Positions 1-6,976 are shown, counted from the stretch's first letter. The stretch: 16,895 nucleotides of DNA from Planctomycetota bacterium (GCA_013202185.1 JABMSA010000533.1:1-16895); one strand, 5' to 3'. Notes: a model not told the origin generated them from the letters alone. A program made the numbers and translations.

Positions 1-311
1 CTTATGGTCTGTGGACGGGCAACCTTTTCCGCGGCATTGTGAAGAAAAACGGCAAACCCGCCCCCTTTGCGCAGGTTGAAGTTGAATACCGCAACGAGGC
101 CGGCAAGGTGCGGATTCCTGCCGATCCTTTTGTGACGCAGGTTGTGAAGGCGGATGAAAACGGCGTGTTCGCGTACGCAATGCCCAGGGCCGGTTGGTGG
201 GGTTTCGCGGCCCTCATCGACGGCGACGAAAAGATGAACAACCCTGAAGGTGAAATGGTCGACGTCGAGCTTGGCGCGTTGATGTGGGTTCGAACAGTCG
301 ACATGAAATAG
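1..311 (+). CDS. nikK: NikK-like DUF4198 periplasmic nickel/cobalt accessory protein, 3' end only
   Basis: This is the C-terminal ~100 residues of a gene that begins left of the window; the reading frame is open from base 3 to the TAG at 309-311. The visible part matches what I know of the DUF4198/NikK family: a YGLWTG start, then DPFxTQVVKADxNGVFxYAMPRAGWWGFAAL, and an ending ELGALMWVRTVDMK. NikK proteins are secreted or membrane-anchored accessories of ECF nickel transporters, thought to hand metal to the NikM component. The gene sits 16 bp upstream of nikM and is evidently the promoter-proximal member of the same operon within view. The signal peptide and N-terminal half cannot be seen, so completeness is unknown. 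Confidence 0.85.
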   Translation, partial: YGLWTGNLFRGIVKKNGKPAPFAQVEVEYRNEAGKVRIPADPFVTQVVKADENGVFAYAMPRAGWWGFAALIDGDEKMNNPEGEMVDVELGALMWVRTVDMK

Positions 312-327
312 GCAAGAGGGCGCTCGG

Positions 328-981
328 GTGCATATCGCGGATGGCTATATCGAGTCGGCATCGGTGCTGGCAGGCGGTGCGCTCCTGGCCGCAGCGGGGG
401 TGGCGATCGGGCTGCGCAAGACCAACTACGACCGCCTGCCGCAGGTCGCCGTTCTTACTGCCACGTTCTTTGTTGCATCGCTGATTCGCGTTCCGGTCGG
501 CGCTGCAAGCGCCCATCTTCTCCTCGTTGGCCTGGTGGGCCTGATCCTGGGGTGGGCGGCGTTTCCGGCGCTTTTCGTAGCCCTGTTGCTTCAGGCAGTG
601 TTCTTTGGGCACGGCGGGCTTACAACGCTCGGGGTGAATACGCTCAACATGGCCCTGCCGGCCGTGGCCTGTTACTATCTCTTCCGCCGTGCTTTCCGAT
701 GCAACGGCGCCGACGAAAGCCGGCGCTCCGTGTTTCGCATTGGTTTTGCCGCGGGGCTCGCGGGGTTCGCTCTGGCGGGGGGCATGACTGCATCGGTACT
801 TCTGATTTCGGGAAACGGGTTCGAGAGTTTCGTGGGCGTAATGGGCATTGCACATCTTCCGCTTTTGATCGTCGAGGCGCTGGTAACCGGCTCCGTGGTC
901 GTATTCCTGCGAAGAGTCTGCCCCGAGCTGCTCGCGCAGCCTGGCTCCCCAAGGATAGAAAGCAGCACAACTCATGTATAA
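328..981 (+). CDS. nikM: NikM/CbiM, metal-binding membrane (S) component of ECF nickel/cobalt transporter
   Basis: A 217-residue polytopic membrane protein that binds Ni2+ or Co2+ at the outer face of the inner membrane. The start is GTG at 328, with an AAGAGGG ribosome binding site at 314-320. It is fixed by the family signature MHIADG: in CbiM/NikM structures the N-terminal Met-His pair coordinates the metal, so the protein cannot start elsewhere. The conserved segment VPVGAASAHLLLVGL (His63) and FFGHGGLTTLGVNTLNM (from about residue 92) are also visible, with six or so hydrophobic segments. The last 8 bp overlap nikL. Nickel is preferred over cobalt because the accessory genes are nikK/nikL types and no cbiN or cobalamin gene is in view, but the sequence alone does not settle the metal. 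Confidence 0.93.
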   Translation: MHIADGYIESASVLAGGALLAAAGVAIGLRKTNYDRLPQVAVLTATFFVASLIRVPVGAASAHLLLVGLVGLILGWAAFPALFVALLLQAVFFGHGGLTTLGVNTLNMALPAVACYYLFRRAFRCNGADESRRSVFRIGFAAGLAGFALAGGMTASVLLISGNGFESFVGVMGIAHLPLLIVEALVTGSVVVFLRRVCPELLAQPGSPRIESSTTHV

Positions 982-1576
982 ACAATCCACCTCCTGCCTC
1001 TTTGCCGGCCTCGTATGCATGGCGATCAGCATAGCGTGCGGGCACACTGCGTATGCTCACAAGATCAAGGTCTTTGCCCGTGCAGAGGGCAGAACCGTCA
1101 TCGGCAGCGTCTATTTCCCCGGCGGCGGCAAGGCCGCCAACGTGGCCGTCGAAGTGCTAGGCCCCGACGGCACAAAACTGGGCGCCGCCGCCACCGACGC
1201 CAACGGAAAGTTCACCTTTCAGGCAGCACTCAGGTGTGACCACACGTTCGTGGTTAAGACGATCGACGGCCACCGTGCCGAGTACACGCTCAAGGCCGGT
1301 GAGCTTCCTTCGACCCTTCCGGCCCCAGAAGGAGAAATCGCCGGCAACGCCGAGCCCCGCAGCATCCCGGCGCCGATGGAACGGAAAGAAGCCGGCCTGG
1401 AACAGCTCGTTGAACGCGCGGTCGCCCGGCAGATCGGACCGTTGCGCGAGCAGTTAGACAGGCAAGAAGCAAGAAGCCGCCTTCGCGATATTCTCGGCGG
1501 CATAGGCTACATCTTCGGCATCGCGGGCGTTGCATTCTACCTTCTCGGCAGACGGCAAAAGTTCGGCCCGCAGTAA
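974..1576 (+). CDS. nikL: NikL-like extracytoplasmic accessory protein of the nickel/cobalt ECF transporter
   Basis: A 200-residue exported protein. It has a signal peptide (about residues 1-28) with an AYA/HK cleavage site, then a carboxypeptidase-regulatory-like beta sandwich (VxVEVLGPDG, TDANGKFTF, GHRAEYTLKAGE). A charged, probably coiled segment rich in Arg, Glu and Gln follows (about 140-170), and a C-terminal membrane helix (GYIFGIAGVAFYLLG) ends in positive residues. This layout is typical of NikL proteins next to NikM. If cleaved as predicted, the mature protein starts with histidine, a likely metal ligand. It starts at ATG 974 inside the end of nikM, so translation is probably coupled. 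It likely works with NikK outside the membrane; the precise role of NikL is not well established. Confidence 0.85.
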   Translation: MYKQSTSCLFAGLVCMAISIACGHTAYAHKIKVFARAEGRTVIGSVYFPGGGKAANVAVEVLGPDGTKLGAAATDANGKFTFQAALRCDHTFVVKTIDGHRAEYTLKAGELPSTLPAPEGEIAGNAEPRSIPAPMERKEAGLEQLVERAVARQIGPLREQLDRQEARSRLRDILGGIGYIFGIAGVAFYLLGRRQKFGPQ

Positions 1577-1601
1577 TCGCCGGCAAGGCCCTGGTGCTAT
1601 C

Positions 1602-2351
1602 ATGGTATGTGACACGTTCAGCCAACACGATTCCACGATTCACCGGCTCGATCCGCGCGCCCGCATTATTGTTGCGTTTGCGTTTGCCGTGCTGCTCGCA
1701 ATCAGCACGAGCATTCTGGTGCCGTCAATCGGAGTAGCGGTTGCCTTGGGTGCCATGGCGGCGGCAAGACTGCCCCTGGCGGCGACCGCCAAACGCCTCG
1801 CCGGCGTCAACTGTTTCCTGCTGATTCTTCTCGTGTTCCTGCCGCTCATAGCATCAGGCCCCTGCCTCTTTCGCATCGGGCCTGTCGGCTACAGCCGCGA
1901 AGGATTCCTCCAGGCCGCCCGGATCTCCCTCAGGTGCAACGCGATCTTGCTGACGTTCACCGCGCTCCTCAGCACGATGGAAACTTCCACCCTCGGCCAC
2001 GCGCTCAGCCATCTCCGCCTGCCGCAAAAGCTCGTGCACCTGTTTCTATTCACCGTGAGGTATATCGACGTGCTCCACCACGAATCCGCACGCCTGAGGC
2101 GAGCGATGAAGGTCCGGTGCTTTCGCCCTGGTGCGAACGCTCGCACATTCAGAACCATCGGCTACCTTGCCGGCATGCTGCTCGTGAGGGCCCATGACCG
2201 CTCGATGCGAATCATGGATGCAATGAAATGCCGCGGATTTCGCGGCCGGTTTCACGTGCTCACCCATTTCACGGCAACACAGCAAGACGTTGTTTTTGTG
2301 CTGGCATCGCTGACGGTGATATTGGTACTGGCATGGATGGAGATCCGATGA
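1602..2351 (+). CDS. nikQ: NikQ/CbiQ, transmembrane (T) coupling component of ECF nickel/cobalt transporter
   Basis: A 249-residue polytopic protein that links the ATPase to NikM. The N-terminal motif DSTIHRLDPRARI is the usual CbiQ opening. Hydrophobic segments follow at about 25-65 and 80-105. The two coupling-helix motifs that contact the ATPase are present near the C-terminus as AMKVRCFRP and AMKCRGFRGRF, variants of the family's A-x-R-A-R-G-F pattern. I chose ATG 1602 over the longer open frame from 1530, because the extra 24 residues would lie inside nikL and look like shadow sequence. No strong ribosome binding site precedes 1602. The gap to nikL is 25 bp, and the TGA stop overlaps the ATG of nikO (ATGA at 2348-2351). 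Confidence 0.92.
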   Translation: MVCDTFSQHDSTIHRLDPRARIIVAFAFAVLLAISTSILVPSIGVAVALGAMAAARLPLAATAKRLAGVNCFLLILLVFLPLIASGPCLFRIGPVGYSREGFLQAARISLRCNAILLTFTALLSTMETSTLGHALSHLRLPQKLVHLFLFTVRYIDVLHHESARLRRAMKVRCFRPGANARTFRTIGYLAGMLLVRAHDRSMRIMDAMKCRGFRGRFHVLTHFTATQQDVVFVLASLTVILVLAWMEIR

Positions 2352-3028
2352 AGGACCGGCTCATAAAACTTCATAACGTGAGCTTTGCTTATCCGTTTGG
2401 CGGTCGCGTGCTCAGCGGCGTTGACCTCGAGCTTAATGCCGGCGAGCGCGTTGGGCTGGTGGGCCCCAACGGCGGAGGCAAAACAACGCTGCTGCATCTG
2501 ATTGTCGGCCTGATATCATGCACGGAGGGCGAGCTGTGGGCCTTTGGCAGGCCGAGGAGGACCGAACCGGACTTTGCAGAGGTGCGGGCGAGTGCCGGAC
2601 TGCTTTTTCAGGACCCGGATGATCAACTGTTTTGCCCGACCGTTGTCGAAGACGTAGCCTTCGGGCCGCTTAATTTGGGTAAGACGGCAGACGAGGCCCG
2701 GGCCATCGTGGCCGATACACTCGACCTGCTCGGCTTGGCGGGATACCAAAACCGAATCACGCACAAACTCTCCCTCGGCAAAAAACGCCTTGTTTCACTC
2801 GCAACGGTCCTCGCGATGCAACCCCAAGTGCTTCTGCTCGACGAGCCCGATGCCGGCCTCGACGAAGAAACGGAAGCGCGCATTGTCAACATCCTGGCCG
2901 AGCTGCCCCTCGCCATGATCATTGTCTCTCACAGCCGGTCGTTTCTCGCGCAGATCACTACCCGGGCAGTCGACCTGCGCAACGCCACGCTGAGCCCGTT
3001 TGATCTCGGCCGGCCCGTAGCGATATGA
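2348..3028 (+). CDS. nikO: NikO/CbiO, ATP-binding (A) component of ECF nickel/cobalt transporter
   Basis: A 226-residue ABC ATPase that powers uptake. All catalytic motifs are visible: Walker A GPNGGGKT (39-46), Q-loop LLFQDPDDQ (Q88), signature LSLGKK (141-146), Walker B VLLLDEPDAGLD (D165, E166) and switch histidine IIVSH (H195). The signature differs from LSGGQ but keeps Leu-Ser and the fourth-position Gly, as is common among CbiO/NikO proteins. The chain is short compared with CbiO proteins of about 270-280 residues and stops soon after the switch region, so it lacks the usual C-terminal extension. Its start overlaps the nikQ stop (ATGA). No convincing terminator follows. Confidence 0.93.
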   Translation: MKDRLIKLHNVSFAYPFGGRVLSGVDLELNAGERVGLVGPNGGGKTTLLHLIVGLISCTEGELWAFGRPRRTEPDFAEVRASAGLLFQDPDDQLFCPTVVEDVAFGPLNLGKTADEARAIVADTLDLLGLAGYQNRITHKLSLGKKRLVSLATVLAMQPQVLLLDEPDAGLDEETEARIVNILAELPLAMIIVSHSRSFLAQITTRAVDLRNATLSPFDLGRPVAI

Positions 3029-3184
3029 ATCAGCCTTTCGCCATTGCATGTTTCTCCAGATTAAGCTTGCAGGAAACAGCACCAGTGAGTATGATTATTG
3101 GTATCCGGCCTCGCGTTTCAGCATCTTGCATGAAGTAACCGCGCCGGTGTCATGTGCGTTCTCGGATTTTCACGGAGTGGAGAA
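3029..3184. other. Intergenic gap between nikO and a secreted-protein gene
   Basis: 156 bp without a gene. It holds the promoter at 3067-3095. A 6-bp inverted repeat (TGTTTC/GAAACA, about 3049-3077) overlaps its -35 box but has no U-tract, so I do not call it a terminator. Confidence 0.5.
3067..3095 (+). promoter_or_regulatory. Sigma70-like promoter for the 3185 secreted-protein gene
   Basis: The -35 box is TTGCAG (3067-3072) and the -10 box TATGAT (3090-3095), with a 17-bp spacer. The expected transcript start is near 3102, leaving a leader of about 83 nt. This suggests the gene is transcribed separately from the nickel operon. Confidence 0.55.
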
Positions 3185-4219
3185 ATGAAACACGCAATCG
3201 TTCTTGCCGTCAGCATCCTGTCGGCGATCGCGGCTGCCTCCGAAGACACACCCAAGCCCGACGCGGCACAGCCCGAGGTGGAATGGGGCGAGGCGCTCGA
3301 TGGGCTGCGCTGCCGCCTCGAGCCGGAGAAGACCGAGCTTTGGGAGGGGGCCGAATTCGCCCTCAAGTTCTACCTGCAGTTTACCCGCGACGACGCCAAC
3401 CGCAACGTGAAGTTTGTCGATCGCTACCTCGATACGCGGCACGTTGCCGTGACGTTCAAGAACGAAGACACGGGGCGCGTATTCGAACGCACCCCCGACG
3501 ACCCGCACCACGGGGCGCCGCCCGACGTTACGAAGGAAGACATCACGCCGGTTCGCAGGCCGTTTGCGCCGCTGGCCACATCCGTGGGGCTTGTGTCGCC
3601 GCAAGGCAAGCACATTCCGCCCGGCGACTACACCGTAACCTTCAGCTATCGCAACGACGGCCAGTCTGAAGAGGTAACGCTTTACAAGGCCGGCGACGTA
3701 GTCTACGACGGCCCGTGGCGATTCTGGAAAGGGACGATCGTATCGGCGGCCGTGAGCCTGAAAGTGAAGCGGGTAAGCGCCCCGGAAAAGAGCATCAAGA
3801 CCAACTCGGCGCTCGAGGCGAGGCTCATGCTAAACGCCATAGGCTGGGCCTGGAGCGACAAGAAGCCCAAGACCATCCGCGTGAAAACACGGCCGAAATA
3901 CGTTCTTGGCAAGCGCTATTGGATTCACGTTTTCCTCGACGGCGAAGAAGCGCGATACGGCGGGCACGGCCTGACCAATTCGCCATGGCAAGAGCCCGAC
4001 AAAGCCCAAAAGCTTACCGACCGCATGACCCGCCGTGTCAGAAACGGCGAGAAACTCAAGTTCCGCGCCGACATCGAGATATTCGAGACATCAGTACCTG
4101 CCAAGACCCCCTGGAAGCCGAAAGGGGGCGACTATCGGGCGCTCTGGAAAGGCCGGATCGAGGGCGAGCTCCCCGAAGAGATGCGGAAAACTTTCACCAG
4201 CATAGGCAACGCCCTGTAG
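3185..4219 (+). CDS. Secreted beta-rich protein of unknown function
   Basis: 344 residues; I do not recognise a named family. The start is ATG 3185, with GGAG at 3174-3177 seven bases upstream; an in-frame ATG at 3152 has no such site and would put 11 residues before the signal peptide. Residues 1-18 form a signal peptide (MKHAIVLAVSILSAIAA), and no lipobox cysteine is present. The mature part opens with WGEALDGLRCRLEPEKTELWEG. This resembles the WGxAxxGxxxRL/KxxWxxGE start of Ig-like domains frequent in Planctomycetota secreted proteins. The middle holds an IPPGDYTVTFSYR strand typical of a beta sandwich. A second half (from about 225) is rich in Lys, Arg and Trp. It probably has two beta domains and a periplasmic or extracellular location. 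The 3' end converges on the 4252 gene with a 32-bp gap. Confidence 0.75.
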   Translation: MKHAIVLAVSILSAIAAASEDTPKPDAAQPEVEWGEALDGLRCRLEPEKTELWEGAEFALKFYLQFTRDDANRNVKFVDRYLDTRHVAVTFKNEDTGRVFERTPDDPHHGAPPDVTKEDITPVRRPFAPLATSVGLVSPQGKHIPPGDYTVTFSYRNDGQSEEVTLYKAGDVVYDGPWRFWKGTIVSAAVSLKVKRVSAPEKSIKTNSALEARLMLNAIGWAWSDKKPKTIRVKTRPKYVLGKRYWIHVFLDGEEARYGGHGLTNSPWQEPDKAQKLTDRMTRRVRNGEKLKFRADIEIFETSVPAKTPWKPKGGDYRALWKGRIEGELPEEMRKTFTSIGNAL

Positions 4220-4251
4220 AGCGCCGCAGGCCCGCCGATCCGCGCCGCCGT

Positions 4252-4704
4252 TCACAACTCATCATAATTCAATTGCCGCAGCTTCTGTGTGATCTCCTCG
4301 ATGCTGTGCAGCTTGCCCGTGCCGATTGCGGGGCATCGCTTCTGAACCGCGCCCCAGGCGTGTGCCGAGCGGAGGTACTCGGGCCAGAACGGAAACGTGC
4401 GGCACTGAAGCGGGCGAACCGCGTAGATCTTGCACCCTTCTCGGGACCAAAATATGCAATCGCCGTTATCGAGTTCGACGAGGCTGAATCTGCCGTGGGC
4501 TTTGCGCACGTACCTCGCCTCGAACTGGCGGGCGGCCATGTCCAGAGATTCCGAGATGGCGTTGATGTCGTTGTGCGTAACCCACACAAACCCCGGCTCG
4601 CCTCGGCAGCAGTCGCCGCAGCGCAGGCAGGCAAACCGAAGGCCGGCCGAGTACCAGGGTGTTTTGGGTGCTTTGCCGCCGCTCTTTTTCTGAAACCGTT
4701 TCAC
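4252..4704 (-). CDS. YkgJ-family CxxCxxCC cysteine-cluster protein (distal copy)
   Basis: 150 residues of the CxxCxxCC (YkgJ/UPF0153-type) family, predicted to chelate zinc or iron. The cysteines are C26, C29, C32, C33, then C83, C91, C101 and C124. The family core CKIYAVRPLQCRTFPFW is intact. The start is GTG at 4704; no good ribosome binding site is visible, but the first cysteine cluster lies so near the N-terminus that the start cannot be far away. It is the last gene of the minus-strand operon, 22 bp after the pssA stop, and is likely cytoplasmic. The family's function is unproven. This copy is diverged from the 6226-6660 copy and is not a recent duplicate. Confidence 0.85.
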   Translation of the reverse strand: MKRFQKKSGGKAPKTPWYSAGLRFACLRCGDCCRGEPGFVWVTHNDINAISESLDMAARQFEARYVRKAHGRFSLVELDNGDCIFWSREGCKIYAVRPLQCRTFPFWPEYLRSAHAWGAVQKRCPAIGTGKLHSIEEITQKLRQLNYDEL

Positions 4705-4726
4705 TGGGAGTTTTCTGGTAGTGTGG

Positions 4727-5500
4727 TTACTCGTTGGGAGTGTTTTGAGCGATGGCCGCGGGGGGCTTGCCGAAAAGTTTTGCCCACAACCCCTGCACTA
4801 CGCCCCCCAGCGTGTAAACGGTGAAGATGGTGGCAAGGGCCACCTTGATGCTGAGGGCCATGAGAATGCAGAGGAATATGAGTGCCATCAGCCAGGTGAA
4901 GGGCCGCGCACCCCTGAAAAGACGGTTGCCGAAGTGAGCGTACTTTACCCGGCTGACCATCAGTGCGCCGGCCACAAGCCCCACAAACGGCATCGCGACC
5001 ACGACCGGGCGCTCGGGGAGGAAATCGAACGGGCGAGCGGGCAGGTAGTTGTTGAGAATTATGAGCGTTGCCACCAGCCCGGCGGCGGCCGGCGAAGGCA
5101 AGCCGCAAAAACATTCGTGGTCTTCTTCTTCGGTTCCTGTTTCGAGGTTGAAACGCGCCAGCCTCAGCGCCGCACAGACGAGGTAAAGCATCGGCAGCAG
5201 CCACACCACCTGATCGTGTATGCCCAGCCGGCCGTAGTCGAGGCCTATGCGGTTTATCAGGACCGCGGGTGCCAACCCGAAAGTAACGATGTCGCACAGC
5301 GAATCGAGCTGCACGCCGAAATTGCCGGCGGTTCGGGTCATTCGAGCAACCTGCCCATCGAGCGCGTCGAAGACCATTCCCAGCAGGATAAGCCACGCGG
5401 CCCGCTCGTATTCGCCGTCGGCGGCGAGCACCACCGAGGCGAACCCGCAGGTGATGTTGCCCAGGGTGATGACCGACGGAAGAATGCTTATCTTTCTCAT
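4727..5500 (-). CDS. pssA: CDP-diacylglycerol-serine O-phosphatidyltransferase
   Basis: A 257-residue integral membrane enzyme that makes phosphatidylserine from CDP-diacylglycerol and L-serine. The CDP-alcohol phosphotransferase signature is complete: D45, D48-G49, A52-R53, G62, D66 and D70 (DG-x2-AR-x8-G-x3-D-x3-D). The opening, SILPSVITLGNITCGFASV, is the usual start of type II PssA proteins. Several hydrophobic helices follow, and the C-terminal tail is basic. The start is ATG 5500; the psd stop is 21 bp upstream on the same strand, so both steps of phosphatidylethanolamine synthesis are co-transcribed. The length is normal for the family. Confidence 0.95.
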   Translation of the reverse strand: MRKISILPSVITLGNITCGFASVVLAADGEYERAAWLILLGMVFDALDGQVARMTRTAGNFGVQLDSLCDIVTFGLAPAVLINRIGLDYGRLGIHDQVVWLLPMLYLVCAALRLARFNLETGTEEEDHECFCGLPSPAAAGLVATLIILNNYLPARPFDFLPERPVVVAMPFVGLVAGALMVSRVKYAHFGNRLFRGARPFTWLMALIFLCILMALSIKVALATIFTVYTLGGVVQGLWAKLFGKPPAAIAQNTPNE

Positions 5501-5521
5501 TGATTCAACGGATCCGTAAAC

Positions 5522-6208
5522 TCAGCCGCCGGGCTGATCCTGCGGCTGCAAGCGGAACCGGCCGAGGATCGACGCCCCCGCCCAGACTTTTTGCCCGACG
5601 CCGACGGCAGGCTCGAACCGCAGCGTGCGCGGAACGAACAGCTCCGTTCGGGAGCCGAACTTTATCATGCCAAACTTCTGGCCACGGTCCAACATATCGC
5701 CCTCGCGGCATGCGCATACGATCCGCCGCGCGATGGCGCCGGTTATCTGCTTGACAAGGATCTTCTCGTCGTTGCGATCGGGCAAAACCATGCCCACGGA
5801 GTTGGCTTCGTTGTCGGACGAAGCCCCCGGGCGCATTGCAGCGATGAACTTGCCCTTGCGATACTTGATGTACGAGACGCGCCCGGCGCAAGGGGCGCGG
5901 TTGATGTGAACGCTCAGGATCGAAAGGAATATCCCGATTCGCGTGGCAGGCCCGCCGATGAATTCTGCATCGTCGACTTCCGTGATGTCGGTGATTCTGC
6001 CGTCGGCCGGAGCCACTACTGCATCTTTTTCCGCGGGCACCGAGCGGGGAGGGTCTCTGAAAAACCACACTACAATGCACAGCGGCACTACAAAAATCGC
6101 GGCCAACGGCCACCACACCAGGCAGACGGTGAGCGCTGCCAGTGCACCAAACAGCGCTGAAAAGATGATCAGCTCGCGGTAGCCGTAGCGGGCAAATGGA
6201 ATGCGCAT
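5522..6208 (-). CDS. psd: Phosphatidylserine decarboxylase proenzyme, short type
   Basis: 228 residues; converts phosphatidylserine to phosphatidylethanolamine using a self-made pyruvoyl group. The cleavage motif is KFGSRTE, with G185/S186 as the expected self-cleavage site; Ser186 would become the pyruvoyl of the alpha chain. Other family marks are FFRDPPR (49-55), APADGRI (66-72) and the SVHINRAP histidine (H101). Two hydrophobic segments at about 12-48 anchor it in the membrane. It is the compact form found in archaea and many bacteria, rather than the ~320-residue E. coli type. I chose ATG 6208 because the frame open to 6385 runs inside the upstream gene. A GAGGA lies about 12 bp ahead of the ATG. 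It is 17 bp after the 6226 gene and 21 bp before pssA. Confidence 0.94.
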   Translation of the reverse strand: MRIPFARYGYRELIIFSALFGALAALTVCLVWWPLAAIFVVPLCIVVWFFRDPPRSVPAEKDAVVAPADGRITDITEVDDAEFIGGPATRIGIFLSILSVHINRAPCAGRVSYIKYRKGKFIAAMRPGASSDNEANSVGMVLPDRNDEKILVKQITGAIARRIVCACREGDMLDRGQKFGMIKFGSRTELFVPRTLRFEPAVGVGQKVWAGASILGRFRLQPQDQPGG

Positions 6209-6225
6209 CTTACCGGCTTGCTCCT

Positions 6226-6660
6226 CTAGCTCTGCGACCCCGTTGTTGAAGAGCCGCTGGATTGCGCGCTGTGTTGGATGGCCTCCTCCTGTTCGGCGGA
6301 GCCTTCGACCTCGTCGACAAAGTAGTACCCGCAAGAGCTGAACCGACCGCGCAGGTCGCGCGCGTCGATGGGAAACAGCCGACATTGCAGGGAACGTGTA
6401 TGGTAGAGCGTGCAGTGGGCGTCACCCTCGAGCTGAGGACACCGAAACATGACCGTGCAACAGTTGCCGCAGCGCCGGCACTCGCCGCGGCGGAGTTCGA
6501 GTACTTTTTGGACATAGCGTTTTCGGAAGTGTCCCAGGTAGAATCGTCTGATCTTACCGTATCCTTCTTTCAAGAATTTGACCGTGGGCAGGATTCGGCT
6601 CCTTTCTCCGACCCGAGATATTAACGGGTTGTTTGCCGCGCGGCACTTGTGCGCGGACAT
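6226..6660 (-). CDS. YkgJ-family CxxCxxCC cysteine-cluster protein (operon leader)
   Basis: 144 residues from ATG 6660. Cysteines C61, C64, C67, C68 form the CRRCGNCC cluster, followed by C74, C83, C93 and C110. The core HCTLYHTRSLQCRLFPID is the family's second motif. Ahead of the cluster is a basic, Arg/Lys/Tyr-rich stretch (about 27-50, KEGYGKIRRFYLGHFRKRY) that could touch phospholipid head groups or nucleic acid; this is speculation. The C-terminus is a low-complexity Ser/Gly/Gln tail. The exact start is uncertain: a TTG at 6666 is also in frame, and the predicted transcript start is at about 6666, so the message may be nearly leaderless or the true start may lie further in. It is the first gene of the psd-pssA operon. 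Confidence 0.8.
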   Translation of the reverse strand: MSAHKCRAANNPLISRVGERSRILPTVKFLKEGYGKIRRFYLGHFRKRYVQKVLELRRGECRRCGNCCTVMFRCPQLEGDAHCTLYHTRSLQCRLFPIDARDLRGRFSSCGYYFVDEVEGSAEQEEAIQHSAQSSGSSTTGSQS

Positions 6661-6672
6661 CCTCAAGCAAGA

Positions 6673-6701
6673 AGTATATTCTAACAGCGCACCCGGCGCA
6701 A
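6673..6701 (-). promoter_or_regulatory. Candidate promoter for the phospholipid operon
   Basis: On the minus strand the -35 box is TTGCGC (6696-6701) and the -10 box TATACT (6673-6678), with a 17-bp spacer. The -35 box is weak. The transcript start would be near 6666, only a few bases before the proposed ATG at 6660. Confidence 0.4.
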
Positions 6702-6864
6702 TTCAACAACAAAGCCCCGCACCACCGAAGCGATTACGCCGAGCGATTTTCCATGTTAATCGGGGAACTAAGCCTTCGGCAGAAGGACTAAACCAGTAGG
6801 CGTCCGGCCGGTTCGACGCGGGGTCATGTTCAAAAGGCGAAACGTTTGTTGATGCGGATGGACG

Positions 6865-6901
6865 CCGGCCGCGATAACGAAAAGTTTTTTTCGTGCGCCG
6901 G
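6865..6901. repeat. Imperfect inverted repeat upstream of the giant gene's promoter
   Basis: The inner arms are ACGAAAA (6877-6883) and TTTTCGT (6888-6894), seven paired bases around a 4-base loop. The outer arms are CCGGC (6865-6869) and GCCGG (6897-6901). It ends 22 bp upstream of the -35 box, a position that suits an activator site. It lacks the shape of an intrinsic terminator, because no U-run follows on either strand. Confidence 0.45.
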
Positions 6902-6922
6902 GCGAAAAAACCAATGAATGAC

Positions 6923-6951
6923 TTGACAGGTCGCATGAATTGGGATAGAAT
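6923..6951 (+). promoter_or_regulatory. Strong sigma70-like promoter for the giant exoprotein gene
   Basis: The -35 box is a perfect TTGACA (6923-6928) and the -10 box TAGAAT (6946-6951), with a 17-bp spacer. The transcript would start near 6958, giving a leader of about 107 nt. This is the best promoter match in the window and suggests substantial expression of a very long message. Confidence 0.75.
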
Positions 6952-6976
6952 GTTAATAGAGCACCACATAAGTACT

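Noticed and set aside
214..1047. Long minus-strand open frame (277 codons) opposite nikM
   Set aside because: It lies over nikM and parts of nikK/nikL, which have clear family motifs. The translation is Arg/His/Gln-rich with no domain, as expected of a mirror frame in GC-rich DNA.
3043..3080. Terminator after nikO
   Set aside because: Only a 6-bp TGTTTC/GAAACA pair with a long loop and no U-run; it overlaps the -35 box of the next gene.
3715..4824. Long plus-strand open frame (369 codons)
   Set aside because: It crosses the 3' end of the secreted-protein gene, the antisense of the CxxCxxCC gene and part of pssA. Its composition is Arg/Pro-rich and has no motif.
6750..6830. Possible c-di-GMP (GEMM-type) riboswitch, because of AAGCC...CTAAACC-like phrases
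   Set aside because: The required first stem with GCAAACC and the GGGACGCAAAGCC core are absent, and the segment lies upstream of the mapped promoter rather than in the leader.
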